This document shows, one piece after another, positions 17,010-25,087 of a DNA stretch of 64,000 nt. The position numbers and the translations under genes were made by a program. Below the pieces are notes generated by a model that saw only the letters and a list, made by a program, of their open reading frames with translations, did not search any database and was not told the DNA's origin. Within the stretch, counting starts at the first letter, position 1. Each line of letters opens with the position of its first letter. The stretch comes from Leadbetterella lacunae (GTDB lineage: Bacteria > Bacteroidota > Bacteroidia > Cytophagales > Spirosomataceae), in NCBI RefSeq assembly GCF_042649125.1, contig NZ_JBHRYQ010000001.1, positions 4,960,001-5,024,000 on the forward strand. Direction: 5' to 3'.

Positions 17010-18662
17010 ATGATTGCATCCGTAAAATTTGATAAAACCAACGCTTTTAAAAAATTAAAAAGCCATCATAAAACTATTTCTAAAAGTAAAATCAAAGACC
17101 TTTTTGAAGCAGACAAGAACAGATATTCTAAGTTTACGCTAAAGTTCACTGATTTCGTAATCGATTATTCTAAAAATAATATTACGGGAAGAACCATGTC
17201 ATATTTGAATGATTTGGCTGTAGAATGTAAACTTGAAGACGCTATTCAGGCTATGTTTGCTGGTGAAAAAATAAACGTAACTGAGGGTAGAGCGGTATTG
17301 CACACAGCCCTAAGAAATAGATCAAACACTCCCGTAATAGTAGATGGCAAAGACGTTATGCCGGATATTAACGCTGTTTTGGCTCAAATGAAAACTTTCT
17401 CTGAGCAAGTTAGATCAGGCGAATGGAAAGGATATACAGGTAAAAAAATTAAAGATATTGTCAATATTGGAATTGGTGGTTCTGACTTGGGTCCTGTGAT
17501 GGTCACAGAAGCACTTAAAGCTTATGGTAAAAAAGGTCTGAATGTACACTTTGTGTCAAATGTAGACGGTACACATATAGTGGAGGCACTAAAAGACTTG
17601 AGTCCCGAAACTACCTTGTTTATGGTGGCTTCTAAGACGTTTACTACGCAAGAAACCATGGCAAATGCCCATACGGCTAGAAATTGGTTTTTGGAAACGG
17701 CTGTTGATCCTGAATATGTAAAAAAGCATTTCGTGGCTATTTCTACCAATGCAGACGGCGTTGCAGCTTTTGGAATTGATACCCAAAACATGTTTGGTTT
17801 TTGGGATTGGGTAGGCGGAAGGTACTCACTTTGGAGTGCTATTGGTTTATCTATTGCTTGTTATATCGGTTTCAATAATTTCGAATTGTTACTTGACGGT
17901 GCACACCAAATGGATTTGCACTTTAAAAACGTACCTTTAAAAAGAAATGCTCCAGTTATATTGGCACTTTTGGGTATTTGGTACAATAATTTCTTCAATG
18001 CTCAGTCACATGCCATTTTGCCTTATGATCAGTATATGCACCGTTTTGCAGCGTATTTCCAGCAAGGAGATATGGAGTCAAATGGTAAATATATAGACAG
18101 AGACGGAGATAAGGTGAAGTATCAGACGGGTCCAGTTATTTGGGGTGAGCCGGGTACTAACGGGCAGCACGCGTTTTATCAGTTGATTCATCAAGGCACA
18201 AAACTCATTCCTTGTGATTTTATAGCTCCTGCTAACAGTCACAACCCTACCGGTGATCACCATAAAATGTTGCTTTCAAATTTCTTTGCACAAACTGAAG
18301 CCCTTATGAATGGCAAGACCAAAGATGAAGTGGTAGCTGAGTTTAAGAAAATGGGTAAGTCGGCAGAAGAGATAGAAGCTTTGGCTGCGTTTAAAGTATT
18401 TGAAGGGAATAGGCCTACGAACTCTATATTGGCTAAAAAGATAACCCCTAGAGTTTTAGGTTCGTTATTGGCTATGTATGAGCACAAAATATTTGTTCAA
18501 GGGATAATCTGGAATATTTATTCATTTGACCAATGGGGAGTGGAGCTTGGAAAACAATTGGCCAACAAAATATACCCTGAATTACAAAATGACGAGGTAA
18601 TTGCAAGCCATGATAGCTCTACAAACAATTTGATAAACACATATAAAAAGTGGAGAAAATAA
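17010..18662 (+). CDS. pgi: Glucose-6-phosphate isomerase
   Basis: Interconverts glucose-6-phosphate and fructose-6-phosphate; 550 residues as in the long bacterial/eukaryotic type. Family signatures: 'GIGGSDLGPVM' near residue 153-163, 'VASKTFTTQETM' near 207-218, 'GEPGTNGQHAFYQLIHQGT' near 380 (catalytic Glu and His), and C-terminal 'SFDQWGVELGK' near 506. The stop codon lies inside the stem of the following terminator. Confidence 0.97.
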   Translation: MIASVKFDKTNAFKKLKSHHKTISKSKIKDLFEADKNRYSKFTLKFTDFVIDYSKNNITGRTMSYLNDLAVECKLEDAIQAMFAGEKINVTEGRAVLHTALRNRSNTPVIVDGKDVMPDINAVLAQMKTFSEQVRSGEWKGYTGKKIKDIVNIGIGGSDLGPVMVTEALKAYGKKGLNVHFVSNVDGTHIVEALKDLSPETTLFMVASKTFTTQETMANAHTARNWFLETAVDPEYVKKHFVAISTNADGVAAFGIDTQNMFGFWDWVGGRYSLWSAIGLSIACYIGFNNFELLLDGAHQMDLHFKNVPLKRNAPVILALLGIWYNNFFNAQSHAILPYDQYMHRFAAYFQQGDMESNGKYIDRDGDKVKYQTGPVIWGEPGTNGQHAFYQLIHQGTKLIPCDFIAPANSHNPTGDHHKMLLSNFFAQTEALMNGKTKDEVVAEFKKMGKSAEEIEALAAFKVFEGNRPTNSILAKKITPRVLGSLLAMYEHKIFVQGIIWNIYSFDQWGVELGKQLANKIYPELQNDEVIASHDSSTNNLINTYKKWRK

Positions 18663-18682
18663 GGCCTCGGCCTTATTTTTTT
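18658..18682 (+). terminator. Terminator overlapping the pgi stop codon
   Basis: AATAAGGCC and GGCCTTATT form a compact hairpin with a 2-base loop centre, followed by a T-run. The TAA stop of pgi (18660-18662) is part of the left arm. Confidence 0.85.
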
Positions 18683-18840
18683 ATAATTGTACTTTCAATA
18701 TATTTTGAAAAAATAAAAATTTTAAAATATTTTGGTAGTTTATTTGGAAATATAAATTCAATAAAATAAATTTGAATCATCAATTAGAACGTAGGCAGTT
18801 AAATAGTCTTTGAATTGGTGAGGAGTGAATCAAAAAAATA

Positions 18841-20658
18841 ATGGACTTACGTGCTTTTAAATATAAATCCAAAAAGCGGCACTTATTTATTGCATTAATT
18901 AGTGTCGTATTTTTTGTTGAGGCGAATGGTCAAAGCCTTCCGAAAGGGGAGGTTGCTATTCCCTACCAAATTAAGTTTGCAGATGTGACCTTTCAATTCA
19001 ATGATGTGTCACGCTATTTATTGGCTCAAGAAGTAGGGTCTTTAAGTAAAAACGAGGAGCAAATTAATGAATATTTGAAGAAGTTTTCATTGATTTATCC
19101 GACTATAAAGCCAATTTTAGAAAAGGCGAATGTACCTGAAGACTTTAAGTTTTTAAGCCTTTATAATAGGTATCAGAAGAGCTTAAACGCAGCGATGCCA
19201 CTTGATCCAAATGTATTTTGGGTGATGGAGAGAGAAAAAGCAGCAGATGTAGACCTACGAATTAACAATGAAGTAGACGAAACTAAGCACTTGATCTTGG
19301 CCACAAAAGGGGCTTTGGTTTGTATAAAACGAAATCAGGTGTTGTATCAAAACTGGGCTACCACGCTTTTTGCTCACATAGCCAGCAGAGACGTTATTAA
19401 GTTATTAGAAGTAAATAAAAAATGGTCGGGCAAGTTTGTGGTAATCGATTCGCCCGCGTATAGTTCTTTGATACAGTTTTTGGCGTTTAGGTTGGTTTTA
19501 GAAAACGCTTTCGCACATTATAAAAACCCCAATCCCGATATTATTTATGAATATGCCTTCGGAAAAGGTAAAAGCCTTAATCTGATAGCGGCTGATCTTA
19601 AATTAGAGCCGAGTGAGTTACTTTCATTTAACCAATGGTTAAAAACCAATAAAGTGCCAGATAGTGAAGCCCAGGTTTTGGTGGTTACAAAGGCATCGAG
19701 GTATCACGAAATTCGTATGCTTTCGGAGCTTTCAAGAAATGTGGGTTTGTCAAATGTGGACTTGGGTTTTCCGATAGTGAAACCAAATCCTCAGTTAAAT
19801 AAAGGTAAAGGAGGCGTATTTTATTTGATAAACAACCTAAAAGGTATTCAAATTGAAATGTGTGATAATGCAGTAAATGCTGCATACAAAGCGGATATTT
19901 CATTGTCGAAGTTTTTGGAATATAATGAAATGAAAGAAGCTGACATCTTGAATGTCGGTGAAGTTTATTACATAGAATCTAAAAAATCAAAAGCAGATAT
20001 TCCGCATCATATCGTCAGAAATCAAGAAACACTTTGGGATATCGCCCAGATGTATGGCGTAAAATTGAAGTATTTGCTGAAGTATAATCGAATGGAAACA
20101 CTCACAAGGCTACAGCCAGGTAGGGTTATTTGGTTACAAACGAAAAGACCTAAAAAGAAGCCAATAGAGATTATTGAAATTCCGGAGCAAAAGGAAATTA
20201 AAATGCCTGATATGCCGAGGTTTCAAGATGATTTTATAACAAGACACGAGGCTTCAGATGAGGAGCTGGAACAAGAATACAAAACTGAAGGCTTAAAAAG
20301 AGAACCTGAAGTGTTTAATTCGGGCGTTTTAAATAAGAATGAAAATGTGTTGGTGATTGCACCAAGAGAAAATATTGTGGTGCCTAAAGAGGTTACTCCA
20401 AAGCCCAAAACGGTTAAGAAAGAAGTTAAAGTAGAGGTAATTCCGGAAGAGCAAACATACGCTCAAAACCTAAAAGAGGCTGTAAATGCAAGCACAGGAA
20501 GCGAGCCCAAATACGTAGTGCACGAGGTGAAAAAAGGAGAAACCTTATATAGGATATCGGTAAACTATAGAGTAAGTGTAGATCAGTTGTATAGATTGAA
20601 TAATCTAAAAAACAACATAATAGAAATTGGAGACAAAATAATAGTTAAGAAATATTAA
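18841..20658 (+). CDS. LysM protein with a degenerate lytic-transglycosylase (MltD-like) domain
   Basis: 605 residues. Signal sequence about 13-31. Residues 85-170 align by eye with the MltD-type SLT domain ('aNVPEDFKFLSL', 'FWVM', 'VDLRINNEVDETKHLILATKGAL'), but where active enzymes have the catalytic ES (as in LVESGL) this protein reads YNRYQ (108-112), so it is probably a pseudo-enzyme. Two clear LysM modules follow: about 383-435 ('HHIVRNQETLWDIAQMYGV') and the last 50 residues ('HEVKKGETLYRISVNYRVS'); a weaker LysM-like segment lies near 240-285. A charged linker (about 440-555) joins them. It probably binds or scaffolds peptidoglycan in the periplasm. Confidence 0.75.
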   Translation: MDLRAFKYKSKKRHLFIALISVVFFVEANGQSLPKGEVAIPYQIKFADVTFQFNDVSRYLLAQEVGSLSKNEEQINEYLKKFSLIYPTIKPILEKANVPEDFKFLSLYNRYQKSLNAAMPLDPNVFWVMEREKAADVDLRINNEVDETKHLILATKGALVCIKRNQVLYQNWATTLFAHIASRDVIKLLEVNKKWSGKFVVIDSPAYSSLIQFLAFRLVLENAFAHYKNPNPDIIYEYAFGKGKSLNLIAADLKLEPSELLSFNQWLKTNKVPDSEAQVLVVTKASRYHEIRMLSELSRNVGLSNVDLGFPIVKPNPQLNKGKGGVFYLINNLKGIQIEMCDNAVNAAYKADISLSKFLEYNEMKEADILNVGEVYYIESKKSKADIPHHIVRNQETLWDIAQMYGVKLKYLLKYNRMETLTRLQPGRVIWLQTKRPKKKPIEIIEIPEQKEIKMPDMPRFQDDFITRHEASDEELEQEYKTEGLKREPEVFNSGVLNKNENVLVIAPRENIVVPKEVTPKPKTVKKEVKVEVIPEEQTYAQNLKEAVNASTGSEPKYVVHEVKKGETLYRISVNYRVSVDQLYRLNNLKNNIIEIGDKIIVKKY

Positions 20659-20712
20659 GAGGTTTTATCCTCAAAAGATAGTAATAAGTAGTATAGATTC
20701 ACTCGATAGCTG

Positions 20713-20750
20713 GATTAGCTCTGATTAATGATCGGGGCTAATTTTTTTTT
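20713..20750 (+). terminator. Terminator after the LysM gene
   Basis: ATTAGC at 20713 pairs with GCTAAT at 20737-20742 with further partial pairing inside (GAT/ATC), followed by a run of T that reaches the stop codon of the convergent DUF456 gene. Confidence 0.7.
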
Positions 20751-21222
20751 AAATAAAGAGGTAATAAATGGTTGTGATTAGCATAGAAATGCACAGGAGA
20801 GTTTTTCCTAAGATGCCCGCTAATAAACCCAAAAATGAGCCGAATGCGGCCCTGAATGCTTTGTTGTGGTTTTTGTCTGAAAGATATTCACCTATAAACG
20901 CTCCCACAAAAGCACCAATAAATAATCCGAAAGGCCCAAGAAATATACCGACAAGCAAGCCGATAGCCGAACCATAAGCTCCCCATTTCGTACCACCGAA
21001 TTTTTTAGCACCCCAAATCGGAATAAAATAATCGAGCACAGTTATGGTTAAGGTTACAATTCCAAAACCATACAGAACTTCATCACTAAAATTTATTCGG
21101 TCGCTTTGTTGAGCGGCGAGCATACCGAGGAAACTCAATGGCGGGCCAGGAAGTGGTAAAACAGCTCCGGCAGTACCTATTAGTATTAAAATAAAACCAA
21201 GTACTATCCAGAATATTTCCAT
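20749..21222 (-). CDS. DUF456-family small membrane protein
   Basis: 157 residues, nearly all hydrophobic, with glycine-rich helices in the order typical of DUF456: 'GTAGAVLPLPGPPLSFLGML' near residues 16-35, 'GTKWGAYGSAIGLLVGIFLGPFGLFIGAFVGAFIGEYL' near 77-114, and a final helix. DUF456 glycine-zipper proteins are inner membrane proteins of unknown role. Its ATG overlaps the aminotransferase stop (TAATG), showing translational coupling at the end of a minus-strand operon. Confidence 0.88.
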   Translation of the reverse strand: MEIFWIVLGFILILIGTAGAVLPLPGPPLSFLGMLAAQQSDRINFSDEVLYGFGIVTLTITVLDYFIPIWGAKKFGGTKWGAYGSAIGLLVGIFLGPFGLFIGAFVGAFIGEYLSDKNHNKAFRAAFGSFLGLLAGILGKTLLCISMLITTIYYLFI

Positions 21223-22463
21223 TAGGCTTCAATTAGTTTTTGGGTTTTTATGCGTCTATCATTTAGAAACTCAGCGATTCGGTTTGTGGCTAAATCTAAG
21301 GTATCTGTAGCAGGTAAAAATACCGCTCTAAAGTGCTGCCCGTCGGGGTAGTTAAATCCTTTGCCTGATACCACAAATACTTTTTGTTCCGTTAATAAAT
21401 CTAACGTAAACTGTTCATCGTTTTCGATGTCAAATTTTTTGAAATCTATTTTCGGGAAAACATATAAAGCTCCCTTAGGTTTTACACATGTAATGCCTGG
21501 TATGTCGATCAGTTTATTATAAATTAAGTCGCGTTGCCTCTTTAGTCTCCCACCTTCAGCTACAAGGTCGATTATAGACTGATAGCCTCCCAAAGCGGTC
21601 TGAATGGCATATTGAGTTGGCACATTGGCACATAAACGCATAGAAGCCAATAGTGTCAAACCTTCTAAAAATGATTTTGCTTTGTTTTTAGCCCCACTTG
21701 GTATGACCCATCCCCCTCTAAAACCTGCCGCACGGTAATTTTTAGATAAACCTCCAAATGTCATAAAGAAAACGTCTTCAGAAAGTGTCGCTGCTGGCAC
21801 ATGAACGTTTCCATCGTAAAGTATTTTATCATAAATCTCGTCTGAAAACACAATTAAATTATGTCTTTCTGCAAGTTTAATTATTTGCTGTAATATATCT
21901 TTCTCGTAAACGGCTCCGGTTGGGTTATTGGGATTTATGATTACGATACCCTTTGTTTTAGATGTGATTTTAGACTCCATATCTGCCACATCTGGATTCC
22001 AATCTGACTCTTCGTCGCAAATATAATGTACGGGTTTGCCCCCTGATAAACCTACCGCGGTAGTCCATAACGGATAGTCAGGCGAAGGAATAAGTATTTC
22101 GTCACCTTCGTTTAGTAGGGCTTGCATGGTCATCACGATTAGCTCTGAAACGCCATTTCCAACAAATATGTCTTCAATGTTTACATCTTTGATGCCAATC
22201 TGCTGCGTATAGTGCATAATGGCTTTTCTAGCAGAAAAAATACCTAAATGATGCGAATACCCTTGGGCATTTCGCAAATTAAGTATCATATCTGAAACTA
22301 TTTCGTCAGGTACGTCAAAACCAAAAGGGGCGGGATTGCCTATATTTAAGTTTATGATTTTCTGTCCGAGTGCCTCCAGTTGTTGGGCTTTTTCGAAAAC
22401 AGGTCCTCTGATTGCGTAACTTAAATTATTTAATCTGTCGCTTTTTTTAAATTCGTTTGACAT
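21222..22463 (-). CDS. alaA: Class I PLP-dependent aminotransferase, AlaA-like
   Basis: 413 residues, cytosolic. PLP lysine K241 is in 'FGGLSKNYRAAGFRGGW', NPNNPTG is at 177-183 and the PLP-pyridine Asp at 208 ('FSDEIYD'). The stretch 'LLASMRLCANVPTQYAIQTALGGY' closely resembles E. coli AlaA, so glutamate-pyruvate transamination for alanine synthesis is likely. It lies 4 bases downstream of purC and overlaps DUF456 by one base, so it belongs to a minus-strand operon. The exact amino donor and acceptor are inferred. Confidence 0.88.
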   Translation of the reverse strand: MSNEFKKSDRLNNLSYAIRGPVFEKAQQLEALGQKIINLNIGNPAPFGFDVPDEIVSDMILNLRNAQGYSHHLGIFSARKAIMHYTQQIGIKDVNIEDIFVGNGVSELIVMTMQALLNEGDEILIPSPDYPLWTTAVGLSGGKPVHYICDEESDWNPDVADMESKITSKTKGIVIINPNNPTGAVYEKDILQQIIKLAERHNLIVFSDEIYDKILYDGNVHVPAATLSEDVFFMTFGGLSKNYRAAGFRGGWVIPSGAKNKAKSFLEGLTLLASMRLCANVPTQYAIQTALGGYQSIIDLVAEGGRLKRQRDLIYNKLIDIPGITCVKPKGALYVFPKIDFKKFDIENDEQFTLDLLTEQKVFVVSGKGFNYPDGQHFRAVFLPATDTLDLATNRIAEFLNDRRIKTQKLIEA

Positions 22464-22467
22464 AATC

Positions 22468-23409
22468 TTATAGTCCTTCTAAAAAGGTATTTACGTTTTT
22501 CTCAATTCGGTTTACGATATCTTCTGTGCTCGATTTTTCGAATTTCTCGCCAGTTACGGATTCGTATAACTCGATGTAACGATTACTTATTTCTTCAATT
22601 TTGCTGTCGGTCATTTCTGGTATAACCTGTCCGTCTTTTCCTTGAAAGTTATTGGCAATTAACCATTCTCTCACAAACTCTTTTGAGAGTTGCTTTTGAG
22701 GAAGATTTTGATTTTGATTTTCCTCGTAATTTTCAGAGTAAAAATACCTAGACGAGTCAGGCGTATGTATTTCGTCTATCAAATATATTACCCCATCTTT
22801 TTCACCAAATTCATATTTTGTGTCTACAAGAATCAATCCATTTTTGGCTGCCATTTCGGTACCGCGTTGGAATAGTTGCAGCGTATATTTTTCTAATTGT
22901 TCGTATTTAGACTTTTCAACTAGTCCTTTTGCGAGTATTTCTTCTTTTGAAATATCTTCGTCATGCCCTTCATGAGCTTTTGTAGTTGGGGTTATTATGG
23001 GTGTTGGTAGCTTATCGTTTTCTTTTAAACCTTCTGGTAAACTTACGCCACACACTGTTCTTCTGCCTGCTTTGTATTCTCGCCAAGCATGACCAGCCAA
23101 ATATCCTCTTACCACCATTTCCACAGGAAAAGTCTCACATTTTACGCCAAAAGAAACACTTGGGTCTGGCGAAGCCAAGAACCAATTTGGAACTATGTCG
23201 GCTGTAGCCACAAGGTTTTTAGCAGCAATCTGATTTAAAACTTGACCTTTGAAAGGAATCGCTCTTGGAAGCACCACGTCAAAAGCCGAAATTCTGTCAG
23301 AGGCCACCATAAGTAGTTTGTCGCCAATGCTGTATACATCTCTAACTTTGCCTTTGTAAAATCCGGTTTGACCTTTAAAATTAAAATGAGTTTCCTTGAG
23401 ACTGTTCAT
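22468..23409 (-). CDS. purC: SAICAR synthase (phosphoribosylaminoimidazole-succinocarboxamide synthase)
   Basis: Joins aspartate to CAIR in purine synthesis; 313 residues, the longer form used in Bacteroidota and yeast. Signatures: 'GKVRDVYSIGDKLLMVASDRISAFD' beginning near residue 20, 'PVEMVVRGYLAGHAWREY' near 94-111, 'LILVDTKYEFG' near 196-206 and 'DEIHTPDSSRY' near 217-227. It follows the TPR gene with a 70-base gap on the same strand. Confidence 0.96.
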   Translation of the reverse strand: MNSLKETHFNFKGQTGFYKGKVRDVYSIGDKLLMVASDRISAFDVVLPRAIPFKGQVLNQIAAKNLVATADIVPNWFLASPDPSVSFGVKCETFPVEMVVRGYLAGHAWREYKAGRRTVCGVSLPEGLKENDKLPTPIITPTTKAHEGHDEDISKEEILAKGLVEKSKYEQLEKYTLQLFQRGTEMAAKNGLILVDTKYEFGEKDGVIYLIDEIHTPDSSRYFYSENYEENQNQNLPQKQLSKEFVREWLIANNFQGKDGQVIPEMTDSKIEEISNRYIELYESVTGEKFEKSSTEDIVNRIEKNVNTFLEGL

Positions 23410-23479
23410 GTCTTTTTAAAAATGATTGTTTTAGAGAAAAATCTATGTATTTAAAACTGAGGTGCAAATTTCGGTTTTA

Positions 23480-24124
23480 TTACCAATCTTTTTCTATTTT
23501 TTTGCCACTATTTTTATTCGGAATCAAAATTTTTGATTCTGAATACCTCAAATCCTCAAGTAATTGCAGTGCTTTTTCTTTTGAAATGTTGTCAGACTTG
23601 TATTCATCAAGCTCATCCTCCTTTTTGTCAGAAGCTTCTATTTTTTGATTTTGCTGCTCTTCCTGATTTTTTGAAGAGGGGGGTGGAGACTTTGGTTTAT
23701 AAAGGCGGGCTATGAGTTCGTAGTTAAATCGAGCCTCTTGTGAGTTTACGTTTTTCTGAATGGCACTTTTAAAAAAAGTCAAGGCCAAGGCACTATCGCG
23801 ACGCAAAATGGCCAAGTTGCCGAGTTGATTAAGTGCATGAGCCGACAGCTTGATGTCTGGGGTTTCTACGGCCAGTTCGTAGTTCAATCTGGCACTTAGG
23901 GTATCTTTTAAAATGTAATACGCATTTGCGGCATCAAGTCTAAGTTCGGGTTCTATGAGCCTACTTATGTTTTCTATTTTCTCAAAGGACTCAATCGCTT
24001 TGCCGTAGTTTTTACTTTTTTGATATTGATTAAACTCTTCTTTAAAAATATTTTTCTGCTCAATATTTGTAAAATACTGAGGATTAATAATTAAAAACAA
24101 TATTTGGTATATAAACTGATACAT
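23480..24124 (-). CDS. TPR protein, BatC-like
   Basis: 214 residues. An N-terminal hydrophobic stretch (about 1-18) may anchor it. Residues 30-140 contain about three TPR-type helical pairs ('ALNQLGNLAILRRDSALALTFFKSAI', 'ARFNYELIARLY'). The C-terminal third is Lys/Glu-rich and low in complexity, as in BatC proteins. It starts directly after the stop of the VWA gene, so the two work together; in Bacteroidota, VWA and TPR proteins of the Bat (aerotolerance) clusters sit side by side. The exact role of Bat proteins is unsettled. Confidence 0.72.
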   Translation of the reverse strand: MYQFIYQILFLIINPQYFTNIEQKNIFKEEFNQYQKSKNYGKAIESFEKIENISRLIEPELRLDAANAYYILKDTLSARLNYELAVETPDIKLSAHALNQLGNLAILRRDSALALTFFKSAIQKNVNSQEARFNYELIARLYKPKSPPPSSKNQEEQQNQKIEASDKKEDELDEYKSDNISKEKALQLLEDLRYSESKILIPNKNSGKKIEKDW

Positions 24125-25087
24125 TTAAAGTTTTATGATATTTACAGAGACTAAAAAGTCTACACAAATCAAGAGTAAAGCTAGTATTAAAAAATAGCTG
24201 TATTTGTTATAGGTTACTAACTGTTGATTTAGATTTTGATTTTCATTTTTTAACGTATTTATATATGCCAAAAGTTTGTCAGTTTCTACATTTCTTTGAT
24301 TGACCATAAAATAAGGCTCTTTTGAAATTTTACTCATCCTTTGCATTAAATCGAGGTCGGTCTTGGTAACTACTTCTTGGCCGTTTTTATCTTTTTTGAA
24401 ACCATTAATAAGTGGTATTTTGCTGCCGTCGCTGGTACCGATTGCAAAAGGCAAAACATGAACCTTAGCTTTTTTGAGTGCTAAAAGTTCTTTTTCATTT
24501 AGTCCATAAAATTGCTCACCGTCTGTATTGATTATCAGTACTTTGTTTCGGTTGCTGTTATTGTTTAGAATATCAAATTTTTCTGAACACAAATCCAAAA
24601 CGGTATTTATATCGCTGCTTCCTTTGGGCAGTATGGATGTTTTTAGAGACTGAATATTTTTCTTAAGTATCTCTTTGTCAAATGTTAAGGGAGTTTGGAT
24701 AAATGCTTCGGAGTTGAAAATAATAATTCCGAATTTGTCAGAAGGCATTTGTTCAACTAAAAATAGCATTTCGCTTTTGGCCTTTTCTAACCTCGACGGT
24801 TCCACATCGTTGGCGTTCATAGATGCCGATAGGTCAAACGCCAAATAAATGTCTTTCCCTGATGAAAGTGCTTCGGTTTCTGATAAGCCAAAGTTTGGTC
24901 CCAAAAGCCCCACGATAAGTAGTCCGAAATACCCTGTTCTTATAAAAAACTTTATAAAAACGGAGTTGGGACTCGTTTGGAATTTCTTAGAAACTATAAA
25001 TATTTTAACTATATAGAAAACATATATCGATACGAATATCGATATAAATATTATCTCTGTAGTTGAAATTGACCTACTCCAATTCAT
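24125..25087 (-). CDS. VWA-domain membrane protein, BatA/BatB-like
   Basis: 320 residues. Two N-terminal membrane helices (about 10-32 and 47-64), a von Willebrand A domain (about 80-280) with an intact MIDAS motif DxSxS (D85, S87, S89), a Thr/Asp-containing loop ('GSSDINT') and a C-terminal membrane helix (about 295-318). It overlaps the PIG-L gene by four bases (ATGA) and abuts the TPR gene. A larger Bat/MoxR cluster is not present here; only this VWA-TPR pair is. Confidence 0.82.
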   Translation of the reverse strand: MNWSRSISTTEIIFISIFVSIYVFYIVKIFIVSKKFQTSPNSVFIKFFIRTGYFGLLIVGLLGPNFGLSETEALSSGKDIYLAFDLSASMNANDVEPSRLEKAKSEMLFLVEQMPSDKFGIIIFNSEAFIQTPLTFDKEILKKNIQSLKTSILPKGSSDINTVLDLCSEKFDILNNNSNRNKVLIINTDGEQFYGLNEKELLALKKAKVHVLPFAIGTSDGSKIPLINGFKKDKNGQEVVTKTDLDLMQRMSKISKEPYFMVNQRNVETDKLLAYINTLKNENQNLNQQLVTYNKYSYFLILALLLICVDFLVSVNIIKL

